From the NCBI RefSeq assembly GCF_000504285.1, contig NZ_KI632511.1:9839982-9903981 (forward strand): a stretch of DNA of 64,000 nucleotides. The letters are read 5' to 3'. The position numbers were made by a program, and so were the translations under genes. This stretch comes from Actinospica robiniae DSM 44927 (GTDB lineage Bacteria; Actinomycetota; Actinomycetes; Streptomycetales; Catenulisporaceae). How positions within the stretch are numbered: the first letter of the stretch is position 1; each line of letters opens with the position of its first letter. Below, piece by piece: positions 27,076 to 34,643 of this stretch. The notes below the pieces were generated by a model. It made no database searches and was not told the DNA's origin. It was given only the letters and a program-made list of their open reading frames with translations.

Positions 27076-27220
27076 CGGTTCCCCGGAGGCAATCAGGAAC
27101 CTGCCGGGAGGTCAAGCGGCGGTGGTTTGCGCTGATGCTGGATCTTGCATGGCGCCGCTTGACCTCCCGGCAGAACCCTGATCGGGCTTCGCCTGCCCGA
27201 CCGAGGAGAGAACCCACCCC
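27055..27220. repeat. large hairpin-forming inverted repeat
   Basis: Outer arms of 24 bp with one mismatch (27055-27078 and 27197-27220) and inner arms of 20 bp without mismatch (27101-27120 and 27154-27173) share the same centre. Comparison with copy C suggests the element interrupts copy B of the dispersed repeat. It could act as a terminator or be a miniature mobile element; no flanking target duplication was identified with confidence. Confidence 0.7.
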
Positions 27221-27280
27221 CTGGGGGAGTGGTGCGAGCTGCGCTCGGGCCGAGTCCCGGCCCGTGGCCTGGTCGCGCTT

Positions 27281-27560
27281 GGTGCGGAAGGATTCTGCAT
27301 CACCTAGACCCGGCCATCCCAATCATCGATCCGCCCGAAGCGTCGGCGTGCTCGGGTCGCGCTTGATGTCAGATCCTGCATGGCCTCGGCGCGATCGAGC
27401 CCGATCCCGGATCTCGCGGCACAATCCCGCAGGCCCGGCCGTGCCCGATACGGAAGGCTTCTGCATCACCCTGGTCCGATCGGCCCGGAGCCCACGCACC
27501 GCGCACGATCGCGTAGCTCGGTCGCACGACGAGGACAATTCCTGCACCGTTCTCGGCCAC
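27281..27560 (+). repeat. degenerate tandem array with a period of about 83 bp
   Basis: The word TCTGCAT or a close variant, often followed by CACC, recurs at 27296, 27377, 27462 and 27543 (spacings 81, 85 and 81). An earlier relative is at 27146. Pairs of flanking words also repeat: CGGAAGG before TTCTGCATCACC in units 1 and 3, and GATGTCAGATCCTGCATGGC-like words in the alternate units. The units are too diverged for CRISPR and have no conserved spacer-repeat border. No gene is seen between 27561 and 27792; that stretch is AT-richer and holds only a 28-codon frame (27696-27782). Confidence 0.5.
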
Positions 27561-27792
27561 GCCCCCGCCGCCATCTGCCCAGCCACCGCGTCCACCGCCC
27601 CTCCCGTCACAAGCCCCGATCCCTGTACGACTCCATGCTAGCTGCTAGCACTGACAAAAGTCGTTTATACGGTATATGCCGGATAAGCGAAAATCATGAA
27701 GATTTCCGGGGAACTCGGGCGCGCTCTCCCGGCATTGAAAGGGGTAGAGAAGAAAAGCGCAGCTCGGAACGGCGATGCATGATCGTGCATCA

Positions 27793-28100
27793 AGCGCGAC
27801 CGGGCCACGGGCGGGACTCGGCCCGAGCGCAGCTCAGACTCACCCCCGGCACCCCACCACCCCCAACGTCACCCCGTCCCACCAACGCCGGCACCCACGA
27901 AGCCCGGCATCTCTCTCCGAGGAAGGGCCCGCCAGCGGCGACTTTCGTCTTGAAACCGCAGCTCGCCCCGCCAACGCAACGGGTGGGTGGGTGGACAGAA
28001 GAACCGGGCGAAGCGAAGCGGCCGCCCCCACCCAAACAACCACCCGACCCGACCGACCACCACCTCCCAGCAACACTCAGCCGATCATCAAATCGCTCTA
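27793..28100 (+). repeat. dispersed intergenic repeat, copy C
   Basis: This copy has the same orientation as copy A and is inverted relative to copy B. It opens with GCGCGACCGGGCCACGGGC and GACTCGGCCCGAGCGCAGCTC, matching 27226-27290 in reverse. It then continues through the shared blocks to CACTCAGCCGATCATCAAA, ending on the CTA complement of the DinB gene stop. Together B and C make the non-coding region 26793-28100 a loose inverted repeat. Confidence 0.8.
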
Positions 28101-28646
28101 GGCAGCCGTCTTGAAGCCGTGGACGTAGAGGTCGCGCAAAACGCCGAGTTCGGCGGCGTGGTGGGCGGCTTCGTCGAGCGCGAACAGCGCGAGCTGCAGG
28201 TAGGTCTTCTCGGCGAACGCCTTGGCGCGCGGGCCCATGGGCTCGAGCAGGCGCTTGTCGCCGAGGGCCGCGAGGCGGGATTCGAAGTTTGCCCAGTCGT
28301 CGGCGAGTGCCTGGACGGCCTCGTCCGCCGTGCCGGGCCAGACGTTTACGTCGGTGAGGTCTGTGTCCTCGAAGAACGCCCGGTAATGGCGCAGGCAGTC
28401 GGCGCCGATATGCCACATGCGCCACGCGATCGTGGTGAAGGGCGACGGGTCCGCGGAGTCCGGCGGGCAAGGGTCGGCGCGGACCACGCCGTCGGAGTGG
28501 GCGCGCACGGTCACGCAATCCGGGACGGGCTGCCACAGGTATTCGGCGTCTGTCATGCCCTCGAGCCGTGCGAACGTGCGGGAACGGATGTCCTCGAAGG
28601 TGTGCATCAGGTCTCGAGTAATAGGGTCATGTTCATTTGTCGACAT
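28098..28646 (-). CDS. DinB-like metal-binding protein
   Basis: This 182-residue four-helix protein is of the DinB/DUF664 type (mycothiol-dependent enzyme fold). Candidate metal histidines are in WRMWHIGADCLRHY and in DEAAHHAAELGVLRDLY. In actinobacteria such proteins often bind divalent metals or act as thiol transferases or S-modified stress proteins; the particular reaction is unknown. The ATG at 28646 lies 18 bases after the end of a frameshifted acetyltransferase gene. Its stop codon forms the border of repeat copy C. Confidence 0.75.
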   Translation of the reverse strand: MSTNEHDPITRDLMHTFEDIRSRTFARLEGMTDAEYLWQPVPDCVTVRAHSDGVVRADPCPPDSADPSPFTTIAWRMWHIGADCLRHYRAFFEDTDLTDVNVWPGTADEAVQALADDWANFESRLAALGDKRLLEPMGPRAKAFAEKTYLQLALFALDEAAHHAAELGVLRDLYVHGFKTAA

Positions 28647-28663
28647 AGCGGTCTCCAGTCCGG

Positions 28664-29141
28664 TCACGTCGTCGCCTGGATCTTCTTCCGCATGGACATG
28701 GACGTCACGGCGAACCCTCGACCGCGATACAGCGCGATCGCTGCCTCGTTGTCGCCGTCGACGCTCAGGCCCAACGCCGTTCGGCCCTCGCCGGCGGCGA
28801 AACGCCTCCGCGGCCGTGAGGATGGCGGTTCCGTAGCCGCGGCGCCGGAAGGGCGTGAAGACGTTGAGGTCGTATACCCAGGCTGCGCTCGCGTTGCTGG
28901 GGTCCGGGCCGATCCAGGTGTTGCCGACGGCCTCACCGGCTTCGTTCTCCGCCGTCAGGAGGTAGTGGTCGGCGGTGTCGAGGCCGTCGGGGAGGAATCT
29001 GGCCGTGCCGCGGCGGACCCGCTCCACGGCGAGGTCCTCCGGCATGACCTTACTCAGCACTCGTACTGATTCGGCCTCGCGATGCTCCGTCGCCGCCGCG
29101 TATTCGATCTCTGTCATCTTCCGCAGATTCACTGTGGCCAC
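28664..29141 (-). pseudogene. GNAT acetyltransferase interrupted by a one-base frameshift
   Basis: The N-terminal half (from GTG 29141 or ATG 29117) reads TEIEYAAATEHREAES through FTPFRRRGYGTAILTAAEAF. The family then requires the next frame, which continues AAGEGRTALGLSVDGDNEAA and IALYRGRGFAVTSMSM to a stop at 28664. Removing one A from the AAA run at 28800-28802 restores one protein of about 158 residues. Either a real disruption or a sequencing/assembly error in a short homopolymer would explain it. Both halves show normal GNAT motifs, so inactivation, if real, is recent. Confidence 0.75.
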
Positions 29142-29187
29142 GATCCATCATCGACCACCCGGCCGGTTCTGCGGGCCGGTGCCGCGC

Positions 29188-29556
29188 TCACTCCTCGCCC
29201 GAGAATCGCTCCCAGGCCGACTGCCGGCTGATCCCCAGCGACTCGCCGATCTTCGCCCAGGTCGTCCCGCGGCGGCGCAGTTCCTGGACCCACTCGCGCA
29301 GCCCGGCCTCCACCTGCTGGGCCGTGCGCGCCATCCGGGCCAGGCGGGTGAGCATCTCCGCGTCGGTGAGGTCGGCCCATTCCGGCATGCGCGGGCTGGA
29401 CGCCCGGCCCATGTGCTCGGCGATGATCGTCTCGGCCAGGCCCACGCACTCGTTGCAGATGTAGACGCCCGGCCCGGCGACGACCTTCTCCACCTCCGCG
29501 TGCGGCTTGGAGCAGAAGGAGCACCGGATCGGCTCGGCCTCGTCAATCTGGGTCAT
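29188..29556 (-). CDS. ClpX-type zinc-finger plus helix-turn-helix protein
   Basis: This 122-residue protein has an N-terminal C4 zinc finger like that of ClpX (CSFC-x17-CNEC, about residues 12-36). A basic linker is followed by a C-terminal helix-turn-helix, [19 protein letters not shown], then RQSAWERF. Without the AAA domain it cannot act as an unfoldase. A DNA-binding or adaptor role is inferred. A GGAGAG ribosome site lies six bases before the ATG. Two perfect operator-like dyads flank its -10 box (see 29576-29632), so autoregulation is likely. Confidence 0.85.
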   Translation of the reverse strand: MTQIDEAEPIRCSFCSKPHAEVEKVVAGPGVYICNECVGLAETIIAEHMGRASSPRMPEWADLTDAEMLTRLARMARTAQQVEAGLREWVQELRRRGTTWAKIGESLGISRQSAWERFSGEE

Positions 29557-29575
29557 CGTCGCTCTCCTTCGGCAG

Positions 29576-29632
29576 CGTGTCAGGCTCGCCCTGACACGGC
29601 TGACGCTAGCTTGTCAGGTTGATCCTGACAAG
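29576..29632. promoter_or_regulatory. twin TGTCAGG-N5-CCTGACA operators
   Basis: Two perfect dyads with 9-bp arms and 5-bp spacers, CGTGTCAGG-CTCGC-CCTGACACG (29576-29598) and CTTGTCAGG-TTGAT-CCTGACAAG (29610-29632), are 34 bp apart centre to centre. On the minus strand the second contains -35 TTGTCA with a TAGCGT -10 after 17 bases. A further half-site (GCCTGACGG) follows at 29632. The adjacent ClpX-zinc-finger/HTH protein is the best candidate binder. Confidence 0.7.
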
Positions 29633-29696
29633 CCTGACGGCGCGTCGGCCACCGAAATCCCCTCGATCCGCGCCGTCGCCCTTGGTAGCGTGAGCG

Positions 29697-29781
29697 CGGG
29701 CCGTGACTGGCGCTGAGGTGGGCTACCACCGGGGAGCGGCCCGGCGGGTTTCAGCACCGCCCTGCCGCGCGCCTGGGCGAT
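29697..29781 (+). ncRNA. ZTP (pfl-type) riboswitch upstream of folD
   Basis: The sequence contains the conserved pfl core: GCCGTGACTGGCG, then a hairpin GGTGGGCTACCACC, GGGGAGCGGC closing the first stem, a variable linker, and the second conserved element GCCTGGGCG at 29770-29779. ZTP riboswitches sense the purine intermediate ZMP/ZTP that builds up when 10-formyl-tetrahydrofolate is short, and they commonly precede folD. A TAGCGT box at 29685-29690 fits transcription starting at about 29697. The ribosome site of folD, AGGAAAAG, follows, so control of translation or of termination before it is plausible. Confidence 0.85.
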
Positions 29782-29818
29782 CACTGCGACCGCGCCGAGC
29801 CCAGGAAAAGCCACTGAG

Positions 29819-30682
29819 ATGACCCTCACCTCCACCGCCCGCCTCATGGACGGCACCGCCGTCGCCGCCCGCATCCTCGAAGCCGCCACCCGCGACGCGG
29901 CCGCGCTCGCCCGCGACACCGGCGTGACGCCGTGTCTGGCCACCGTTCTGGTCGGCGACGACCCGGCTTCGGCCACCTACGTGCGGATGAAGCAGAACCG
30001 CTGTGCAAAGGCCGGTATCCGCTCGCGCCACGTCGCGCTGCCGCAGAGCGCGACCACGTCCGAGGTGGTCGAGGCCGTCAGTGCCCTGTCAGCTGATCCG
30101 GACGTGCACGGCATCCTGGTCCAGCACCCGGCGCCGGCCGCCGTCGACGAGCGTGCCGTGTTCGAGGCCATCGACCCTGCCAAGGACGTCGACGGCGTCA
30201 CCCTGCACTCCTTCGCCGCGTTGAGCTTCGGGCTGCCGGGCTTCCAATCCTGCACCCCCGGCGGCGTCATGCGGCTGCTGCGTGAATACGGGGTCGAACT
30301 CGCAGGCCGGCACGCCGTCGTGGTGGGCCGCAGCCCGATCCTCGGCAAGCCGATCGGCATGCTGCTGCTCGCCGGCGACGCCACGGTGACGTACTGCCAC
30401 TCACGTACCGTCGACCTGCCCGAGATCACCCGATCCGCGGACGTCCTGGTGGCGGCGGTAGGGCGGCCGGAGCTCATCCGCGGCGGCTGGGTCAAGTCCG
30501 GCGCGGTCGTGATCGACGCCGGATACAGCCCGGGCAATGTCGGCGACGTCGAGTTCGAGGCCGCCGCCCGCCGCGCATCGCTGATCACCCCGGTCCCTGG
30601 CGGCGTCGGGCCGATGACGATCGCCGTGCTGCTCGAGCAGACCGTACGCGCCGCCGCGCAGCAGCTCGGCCGGTCGCTTTAA
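29819..30682 (+). CDS. folD: bifunctional methylenetetrahydrofolate dehydrogenase/cyclohydrolase
   Basis: This 287-residue cytosolic enzyme interconverts 5,10-methylene-, methenyl- and 10-formyl-tetrahydrofolate. It has the substrate-site segment SATYVRMKQNRCAKAGI (catalytic Lys), GILVQHPAPAAVD, the DVDGVTLHSFAAL loop, the NAD(P)-binding VVVGRSPILGKPIGMLL, and the C-terminal TPVPGGVGPMTIAVLLEQT. The family consensus QLPLP is QHPAP here. It is preceded by a ZTP riboswitch, which ties it to purine and one-carbon supply. It abuts the converging kinase gene at the palindrome ATCAGAGCTCTGAT (30682-30695). Confidence 0.96.
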   Translation: MTLTSTARLMDGTAVAARILEAATRDAAALARDTGVTPCLATVLVGDDPASATYVRMKQNRCAKAGIRSRHVALPQSATTSEVVEAVSALSADPDVHGILVQHPAPAAVDERAVFEAIDPAKDVDGVTLHSFAALSFGLPGFQSCTPGGVMRLLREYGVELAGRHAVVVGRSPILGKPIGMLLLAGDATVTYCHSRTVDLPEITRSADVLVAAVGRPELIRGGWVKSGAVVIDAGYSPGNVGDVEFEAAARRASLITPVPGGVGPMTIAVLLEQTVRAAAQQLGRSL

Positions 30683-32119
30683 TCAGAGCTCTGATCGAGC
30701 CCGGCGCAACGCGTCGGCGAACTCGCGGGCCGTCGCGAAACCGATCGCAGGCTGCTCCTGCAGCGCGTAGTCGATCACCTGGGCCAATGCGCCCGGCACG
30801 TTCGGCTCACGCTGCCGGATCGGCACCGGGGCGGAGTGCAGGATCACGTGCCAGTGGTCCTGCACTCCGAAGTCCCGCACGTACGCGCCGGTCAGGCACT
30901 TGTACAGGCACGCCGCCAGCGCCCAGACGTCCACCGCGAACGGCACGTCCCGGAAGTTCACCACCTGCTGCCTCGGCATGTACCAGGGCTTGCCGGCGGT
31001 CGTGCCGGTGCGTGTCAGACCACTGAGCCCGGCTTGATCGAAGGCCTTGGCCAGGCCGAAGTCGCCCACTTTCGCCGTGAACCCGGCAGATCCGCCGCCC
31101 GACGTCCACGGACCGTTGGCGAGCAGAACGTTCGAGGGGCTCAGATCGCGGTGCACCACGCCCTGGCCGTGCGCGTACTCGAGGCCGGCTGCGACGTCCA
31201 GGGTGTAGCGCAGCGCCTCGTCTACGGACAGCCGCCCACCGCGGTACTCCAGCAGCCGGTCCAGACTGCCACCCGCGCAGTATTCGGTGGTGAAGAAGAA
31301 CGCGCCGTCGGCGAACCCGTCCTCGTAGAGCGCGGCGATATTGGGGTGTCGCAGGACCCTGGTTAGCGCGACCTCGCGCAGGAATCGCTTGCGGGCGTTG
31401 GGGTTCGCCGCCACCTTCGGCAGCATGAGCTTGAGCGCGACCTCGTGCCCGGTGTGCTGGTGCCGCGCCAGGTACACCGCGCCCATTCCGCCCCGGCCGA
31501 GTTCCCGAAGCAGCGTGTACTGCGCGATCGGCGCGAGCTCCGCCCGCTCGCCGTCCTGCGCCAGGTCTATCAGCAGCCTGAGTACGGCGTCCGGCTCCGT
31601 CCGGCAGTCCGCGCAGACGTACTCGCCCAACCTCGTGCCGATCTCGTGCGTGATCTCGCGCCCGCACTTCGAGCAGCCCGGCGGGATCATCGTCAAGACC
31701 GTGGCCGGATCCTCGGGCGGCGGAAGGCTCACCTCGATCCGGAAGGCGACGGACTTGCCCAGCCGCAATTCGTCCCCGTCGACCAGGTCCCGCTCCTGGA
31801 AGCCGAGCGCGCGGCCCTGCTCGGGGGTGTGGTGCGCCTCGCGCTGGCCGATCTTCCGGCCGTTGACGAAGGTGCCGTTGCGGCTGCCGAGATCCCGCAC
31901 GCGCACGTCCGGCGGGTTGATGTCGAGCAGGCAGTGGTGCCGGGAGACCGACTTGTGGGTGTCGTCGTTCGGCAGCCGCGGCTCGCAGTCCTCGCCCCGG
32001 CCGATCAGGCAGGTCGAACGTTCGTCGAACACGTACTCGCTGCGTCCGGTCCCGCCGTGCAGCACCGCCAGTATGACCGTGGCAGTGTTCGTATTTCGGG
32101 GCGCGGGATCAGGAAGCAC
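30683..32119 (-). CDS. FHA - zinc ribbon - serine/threonine protein kinase
   Basis: This 478-residue cytosolic protein has three parts. An N-terminal FHA domain (about 20-130; LIGRGEDCEPRL, SVSRHHCLL, GSRNGTFVNG) binds phosphothreonine. A four-cysteine zinc ribbon (CSKC and CADC, about 150-172) follows. The rest is a Hanks-type kinase: GRGGMGAVYLARH, VALKLM, HRDLSPSN and DFGLAK. The segment where MAPEQ is expected reads MPRQQ, so the activation-segment anchor Glu is missing. There is no membrane helix or PASTA repeat, unlike PknB. It is divergent from two FHA-like genes that are plausible substrates or partners. Confidence 0.92.
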   Translation of the reverse strand: MLPDPAPRNTNTATVILAVLHGGTGRSEYVFDERSTCLIGRGEDCEPRLPNDDTHKSVSRHHCLLDINPPDVRVRDLGSRNGTFVNGRKIGQREAHHTPEQGRALGFQERDLVDGDELRLGKSVAFRIEVSLPPPEDPATVLTMIPPGCSKCGREITHEIGTRLGEYVCADCRTEPDAVLRLLIDLAQDGERAELAPIAQYTLLRELGRGGMGAVYLARHQHTGHEVALKLMLPKVAANPNARKRFLREVALTRVLRHPNIAALYEDGFADGAFFFTTEYCAGGSLDRLLEYRGGRLSVDEALRYTLDVAAGLEYAHGQGVVHRDLSPSNVLLANGPWTSGGGSAGFTAKVGDFGLAKAFDQAGLSGLTRTGTTAGKPWYMPRQQVVNFRDVPFAVDVWALAACLYKCLTGAYVRDFGVQDHWHVILHSAPVPIRQREPNVPGALAQVIDYALQEQPAIGFATAREFADALRRARSEL

Positions 32120-32267
32120 CGAAACATCGTCGCAGACACCGCAGATGTCCGTCCCCTCCCGTCGGCGATATCGTGACCAGTGCAGCAGCCGCGGCCAGGG
32201 ACCGGTCCCGCCTCGCGCGCGTTAGCGTGGGCGCGAGATGCCGCAAAGGAACCCGAGGGAGAGCGAA

Positions 32268-33023
32268 ATGGGGTTCGAGGGATTCGGCGGGGCGACGCCG
32301 GCCGGGACGATCCTCGTGGTGGCCGAGGAGCGGCGGTACCAGAAGAAGCTCGGCCCGCAGTGCGAGGTCCTGTTCGGCCGCGGCGGGGACGACGTACACC
32401 TCGCCGTCGGCGTCGACGACCCCTACGTCAGCCGCCGCCAGGGCCTGCTGCTGTGCGACGGCTACCAGTGGCGGCTGCGCAACATCGGCCGGCTGCCGAT
32501 CCGGCTGGTGGACGAGACCATGGTGCTCAGCGGCCACGAGCTGCCGCTCAAGACCGGCTGCACCCCGCTGCTGGTGGGCGCGCCGGTGCACCGCGTGTAC
32601 CTGGTCGAGGTGCACGTCAGCGGGCCGGCCCGGCCCGGCGCCGAGGTCGGGCCGGAGAGCCCGACCCGCTCGCCGGACGAATACGAGCTCAGCGACACCG
32701 AGCGGCTCGCCCTGGTCGCGATCGGCCAGCGCTACCTGCGCCAGGATCCGGCTCCGCAACCGGTCTCCTGGGGCCAGGCCGCCGCGGATCTCAGCCGCGC
32801 CCCCGGCGGACGCCGCTGGACCGCCCGCGCGGTCGAGCACGTGGTGGCCGCCGTCCGCCAGCGCCTGGCCACCGGCCGCGCGCCGATCCCGAACATCCTG
32901 CGCGGCGAGATGCCCGAGCCGGTCGGCAACACGCTGAACCACAACCTCATCAGTGCCCTGTTGCGCTCGGCCACCCTCACCCCGCTCGACCTCGCTCTGC
33001 TGGGCGAGGACGAAGAGTTCTGA
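32268..33023 (+). CDS. FHA-like protein with C-terminal helical domain, first of a tandem pair
   Basis: This 251-residue protein has a diverged FHA-like fold in residues 12-125: VLFGRGGDDVHLAV, DPYVSRRQGLLLC and LRNIGRLPIRL replace GR, SRxH and NG. The C-terminal region (about 145-250) starts SDTERLALVAIGQRYLRQ and looks like a winged-helix dimer domain found behind actinobacterial FHA domains. The ATG at 32268 is preferred, with GGGAGAG six bases upstream. The protein at 33100 is a paralogue. The role is unknown; phosphopeptide-dependent signalling with the divergent kinase is inferred. Confidence 0.75.
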   Translation: MGFEGFGGATPAGTILVVAEERRYQKKLGPQCEVLFGRGGDDVHLAVGVDDPYVSRRQGLLLCDGYQWRLRNIGRLPIRLVDETMVLSGHELPLKTGCTPLLVGAPVHRVYLVEVHVSGPARPGAEVGPESPTRSPDEYELSDTERLALVAIGQRYLRQDPAPQPVSWGQAAADLSRAPGGRRWTARAVEHVVAAVRQRLATGRAPIPNILRGEMPEPVGNTLNHNLISALLRSATLTPLDLALLGEDEEF

Positions 33024-33099
33024 GAGCCCCGACCGGGGACCCGTCCCCGCTGCCCTTCCTTAGGCTGCTCAAGAGGTCGGCCGGGAAAGGAGCACAGCG

Positions 33100-33888
33100 T
33101 TGGAGTTCGAGGATTTCGAGCCGCGGGCTCTGCCGGCCGCCACGACGCGCCTGCGCAGCGCGGTGCCCGAAGGGCCGCCGGGGGCGATCTTCGTGCTGGC
33201 CGCCGAGGGCGGCTACGCGGCGCCGCCCGGAACCGCGGCCGTACGCTTCGGCCGGGGACGCGCGTCGGTGCAGGTCGCCATCGGAGTGCGCGATCCGTAT
33301 ATCAGCAGGCTGCATGGCGTGCTGACATTCGACGGACGAGAGTGGTGGCTGCACAACGAGGGGAGGCTGCCGATCTGTCTGCCCGACAACGCGATGGTGC
33401 TCTCCGGACGCTGTCTGCCGCTCGCTGCCGGCTATACACCACTGCTGATCCGCACTCCGCGTAAGATCTCTTATCTGCTCGAGGTGCACGTCGTCGGGGG
33501 CGGCGAAAACCCCGCTGCGGCCCACGCCCTCGGGTTCGGCGGCCGGCCCGAGCTCTTCCTGCTCTCCGAGCACGAGCGGCTCGTGCTCGTCGTGCTGGCG
33601 CAACGGTATCTGCGGCAGGAGCGCTACCCGCATCCGGTCTCCTGGAAGCAGGTCGCCGAGGACCTCAACCGGGTGAGCCAGCGGGCGGATTGGTCGCCAC
33701 GGTCCGCCGCCGACGTGGTCGACGCGGTCCGCGAAAGGCTCAGCATCGGGGAGGCCGGAGCGGTCGAGGGCAGTGTGCTCAACCACCAGCTCATCAGGTC
33801 CCTGCTTCACAACACCGCCCTGCTGCCGTCCGATCTGCACCTGCTGGAGGATGAGACGCTGCCGCCAGGAACCGCCGCCGAGGTGTAG
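33100..33888 (+). CDS. FHA-like protein with C-terminal helical domain, second of a tandem pair
   Basis: This 262-residue paralogue of the preceding gene shares the DPYISRLHGVL, NEGRLPIC, MVLSGRCLPL, RYLRQERYPHPVSW and LNHQLIRSLLHN blocks. Here the FHA His is restored (SRLH), so it may bind phosphothreonine better than its sister. The start is TTG at 33100, supported by AAAGGAG eight bases upstream. The 76-base gap suggests the same operon. Tandem duplication followed by divergence is clear from the residue-level match, most evident in the helical domain. Confidence 0.75.
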   Translation: MEFEDFEPRALPAATTRLRSAVPEGPPGAIFVLAAEGGYAAPPGTAAVRFGRGRASVQVAIGVRDPYISRLHGVLTFDGREWWLHNEGRLPICLPDNAMVLSGRCLPLAAGYTPLLIRTPRKISYLLEVHVVGGGENPAAAHALGFGGRPELFLLSEHERLVLVVLAQRYLRQERYPHPVSWKQVAEDLNRVSQRADWSPRSAADVVDAVRERLSIGEAGAVEGSVLNHQLIRSLLHNTALLPSDLHLLEDETLPPGTAAEV

Positions 33889-33932
33889 TTTCCGTGTGGA
33901 GGCATGAGTTTCAGCAGGTGAGGAGAGTACGG

Positions 33933-34640
33933 ATGCGGCTGGCGACGCGCGAATGGGGTGAGCGGGGACCGGTCGTCCTGCTCGTCCACGGCATCCTGTC
34001 CGACGGCAGGACGTGGCGGCTGGTCGGGCCCGCGCTCGCCGAGCGGGGATACCGCGTGGTCGCGGTGGATCTGCGCGGCCACGGCGCGTCAGCCCACGTC
34101 GAGGACTACTCGCCCGCCGCTTACGCCGCCGACCTCGTCGAGACCGTGGACGACCTCGCTGAGCGCCCGGCGCTCGCCATCGGACACTCGCTCGGCGGCC
34201 TCGCGCTCGCGCTGGCCGTGGACGGGCTCCGCCCGGAGCGTGCCGTCTACGTGGATCCGGCCTGGCGCTGGGCCTCGCTGGAGGAGTTCGACCCGGGCGT
34301 GTTCGTGCGGTTCGCCGACAACGCCACTGCGGAATCCGTCAGCGCCGCGAATCCCCGCTGGGCGCCCGAAGACGTCGAGGTCGAGCTCGCCACGCTCGCC
34401 TGCTGGGACCGCCGAACCGCCGACGCGCTCTACCCCTTGGCCGGTCGCGCCGCGCACCCAGCGTCGGCCGTGGTGCCCTCGCTCATCATGCTCGCCGACG
34501 ATAGCTACATGCTGACCGCTGACGAGGCCGCCACGATGCGGGAGCGTGGCTTCGAGGTGCGTGTCGTGCCCGGCGCCGGACACACCGTCCACCGCGACGA
34601 CCTCGACGGGTTCATGACCGCACTCGACGGCTGGGCCTGA
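33933..34640 (+). CDS. alpha/beta-hydrolase
   Basis: This 235-residue alpha/beta-hydrolase has an oxyanion-loop motif VHGILSDGRTW and nucleophile elbow GHSLGGLA (Ser). An acidic residue in the LADDSYML region and the His in GAGHTVHRDD complete a triad. The ATG at 33933 follows GAGGAG by seven bases; an upstream ATG at 33894 lacks one. Substrate unknown (esterase, lactonase or peptidase types all look like this). It is followed three bases later by a GNAT gene, so the two are probably co-transcribed. Confidence 0.87.
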   Translation: MRLATREWGERGPVVLLVHGILSDGRTWRLVGPALAERGYRVVAVDLRGHGASAHVEDYSPAAYAADLVETVDDLAERPALAIGHSLGGLALALAVDGLRPERAVYVDPAWRWASLEEFDPGVFVRFADNATAESVSAANPRWAPEDVEVELATLACWDRRTADALYPLAGRAAHPASAVVPSLIMLADDSYMLTADEAATMRERGFEVRVVPGAGHTVHRDDLDGFMTALDGWA

Positions 34641-34643
34641 GAC

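Noticed and set aside
27281-27560. Possible CRISPR array (regular ~83-bp spacing)
   Set aside because: The repeated words are short and diverged, spacing is too long, and no cas gene is present.
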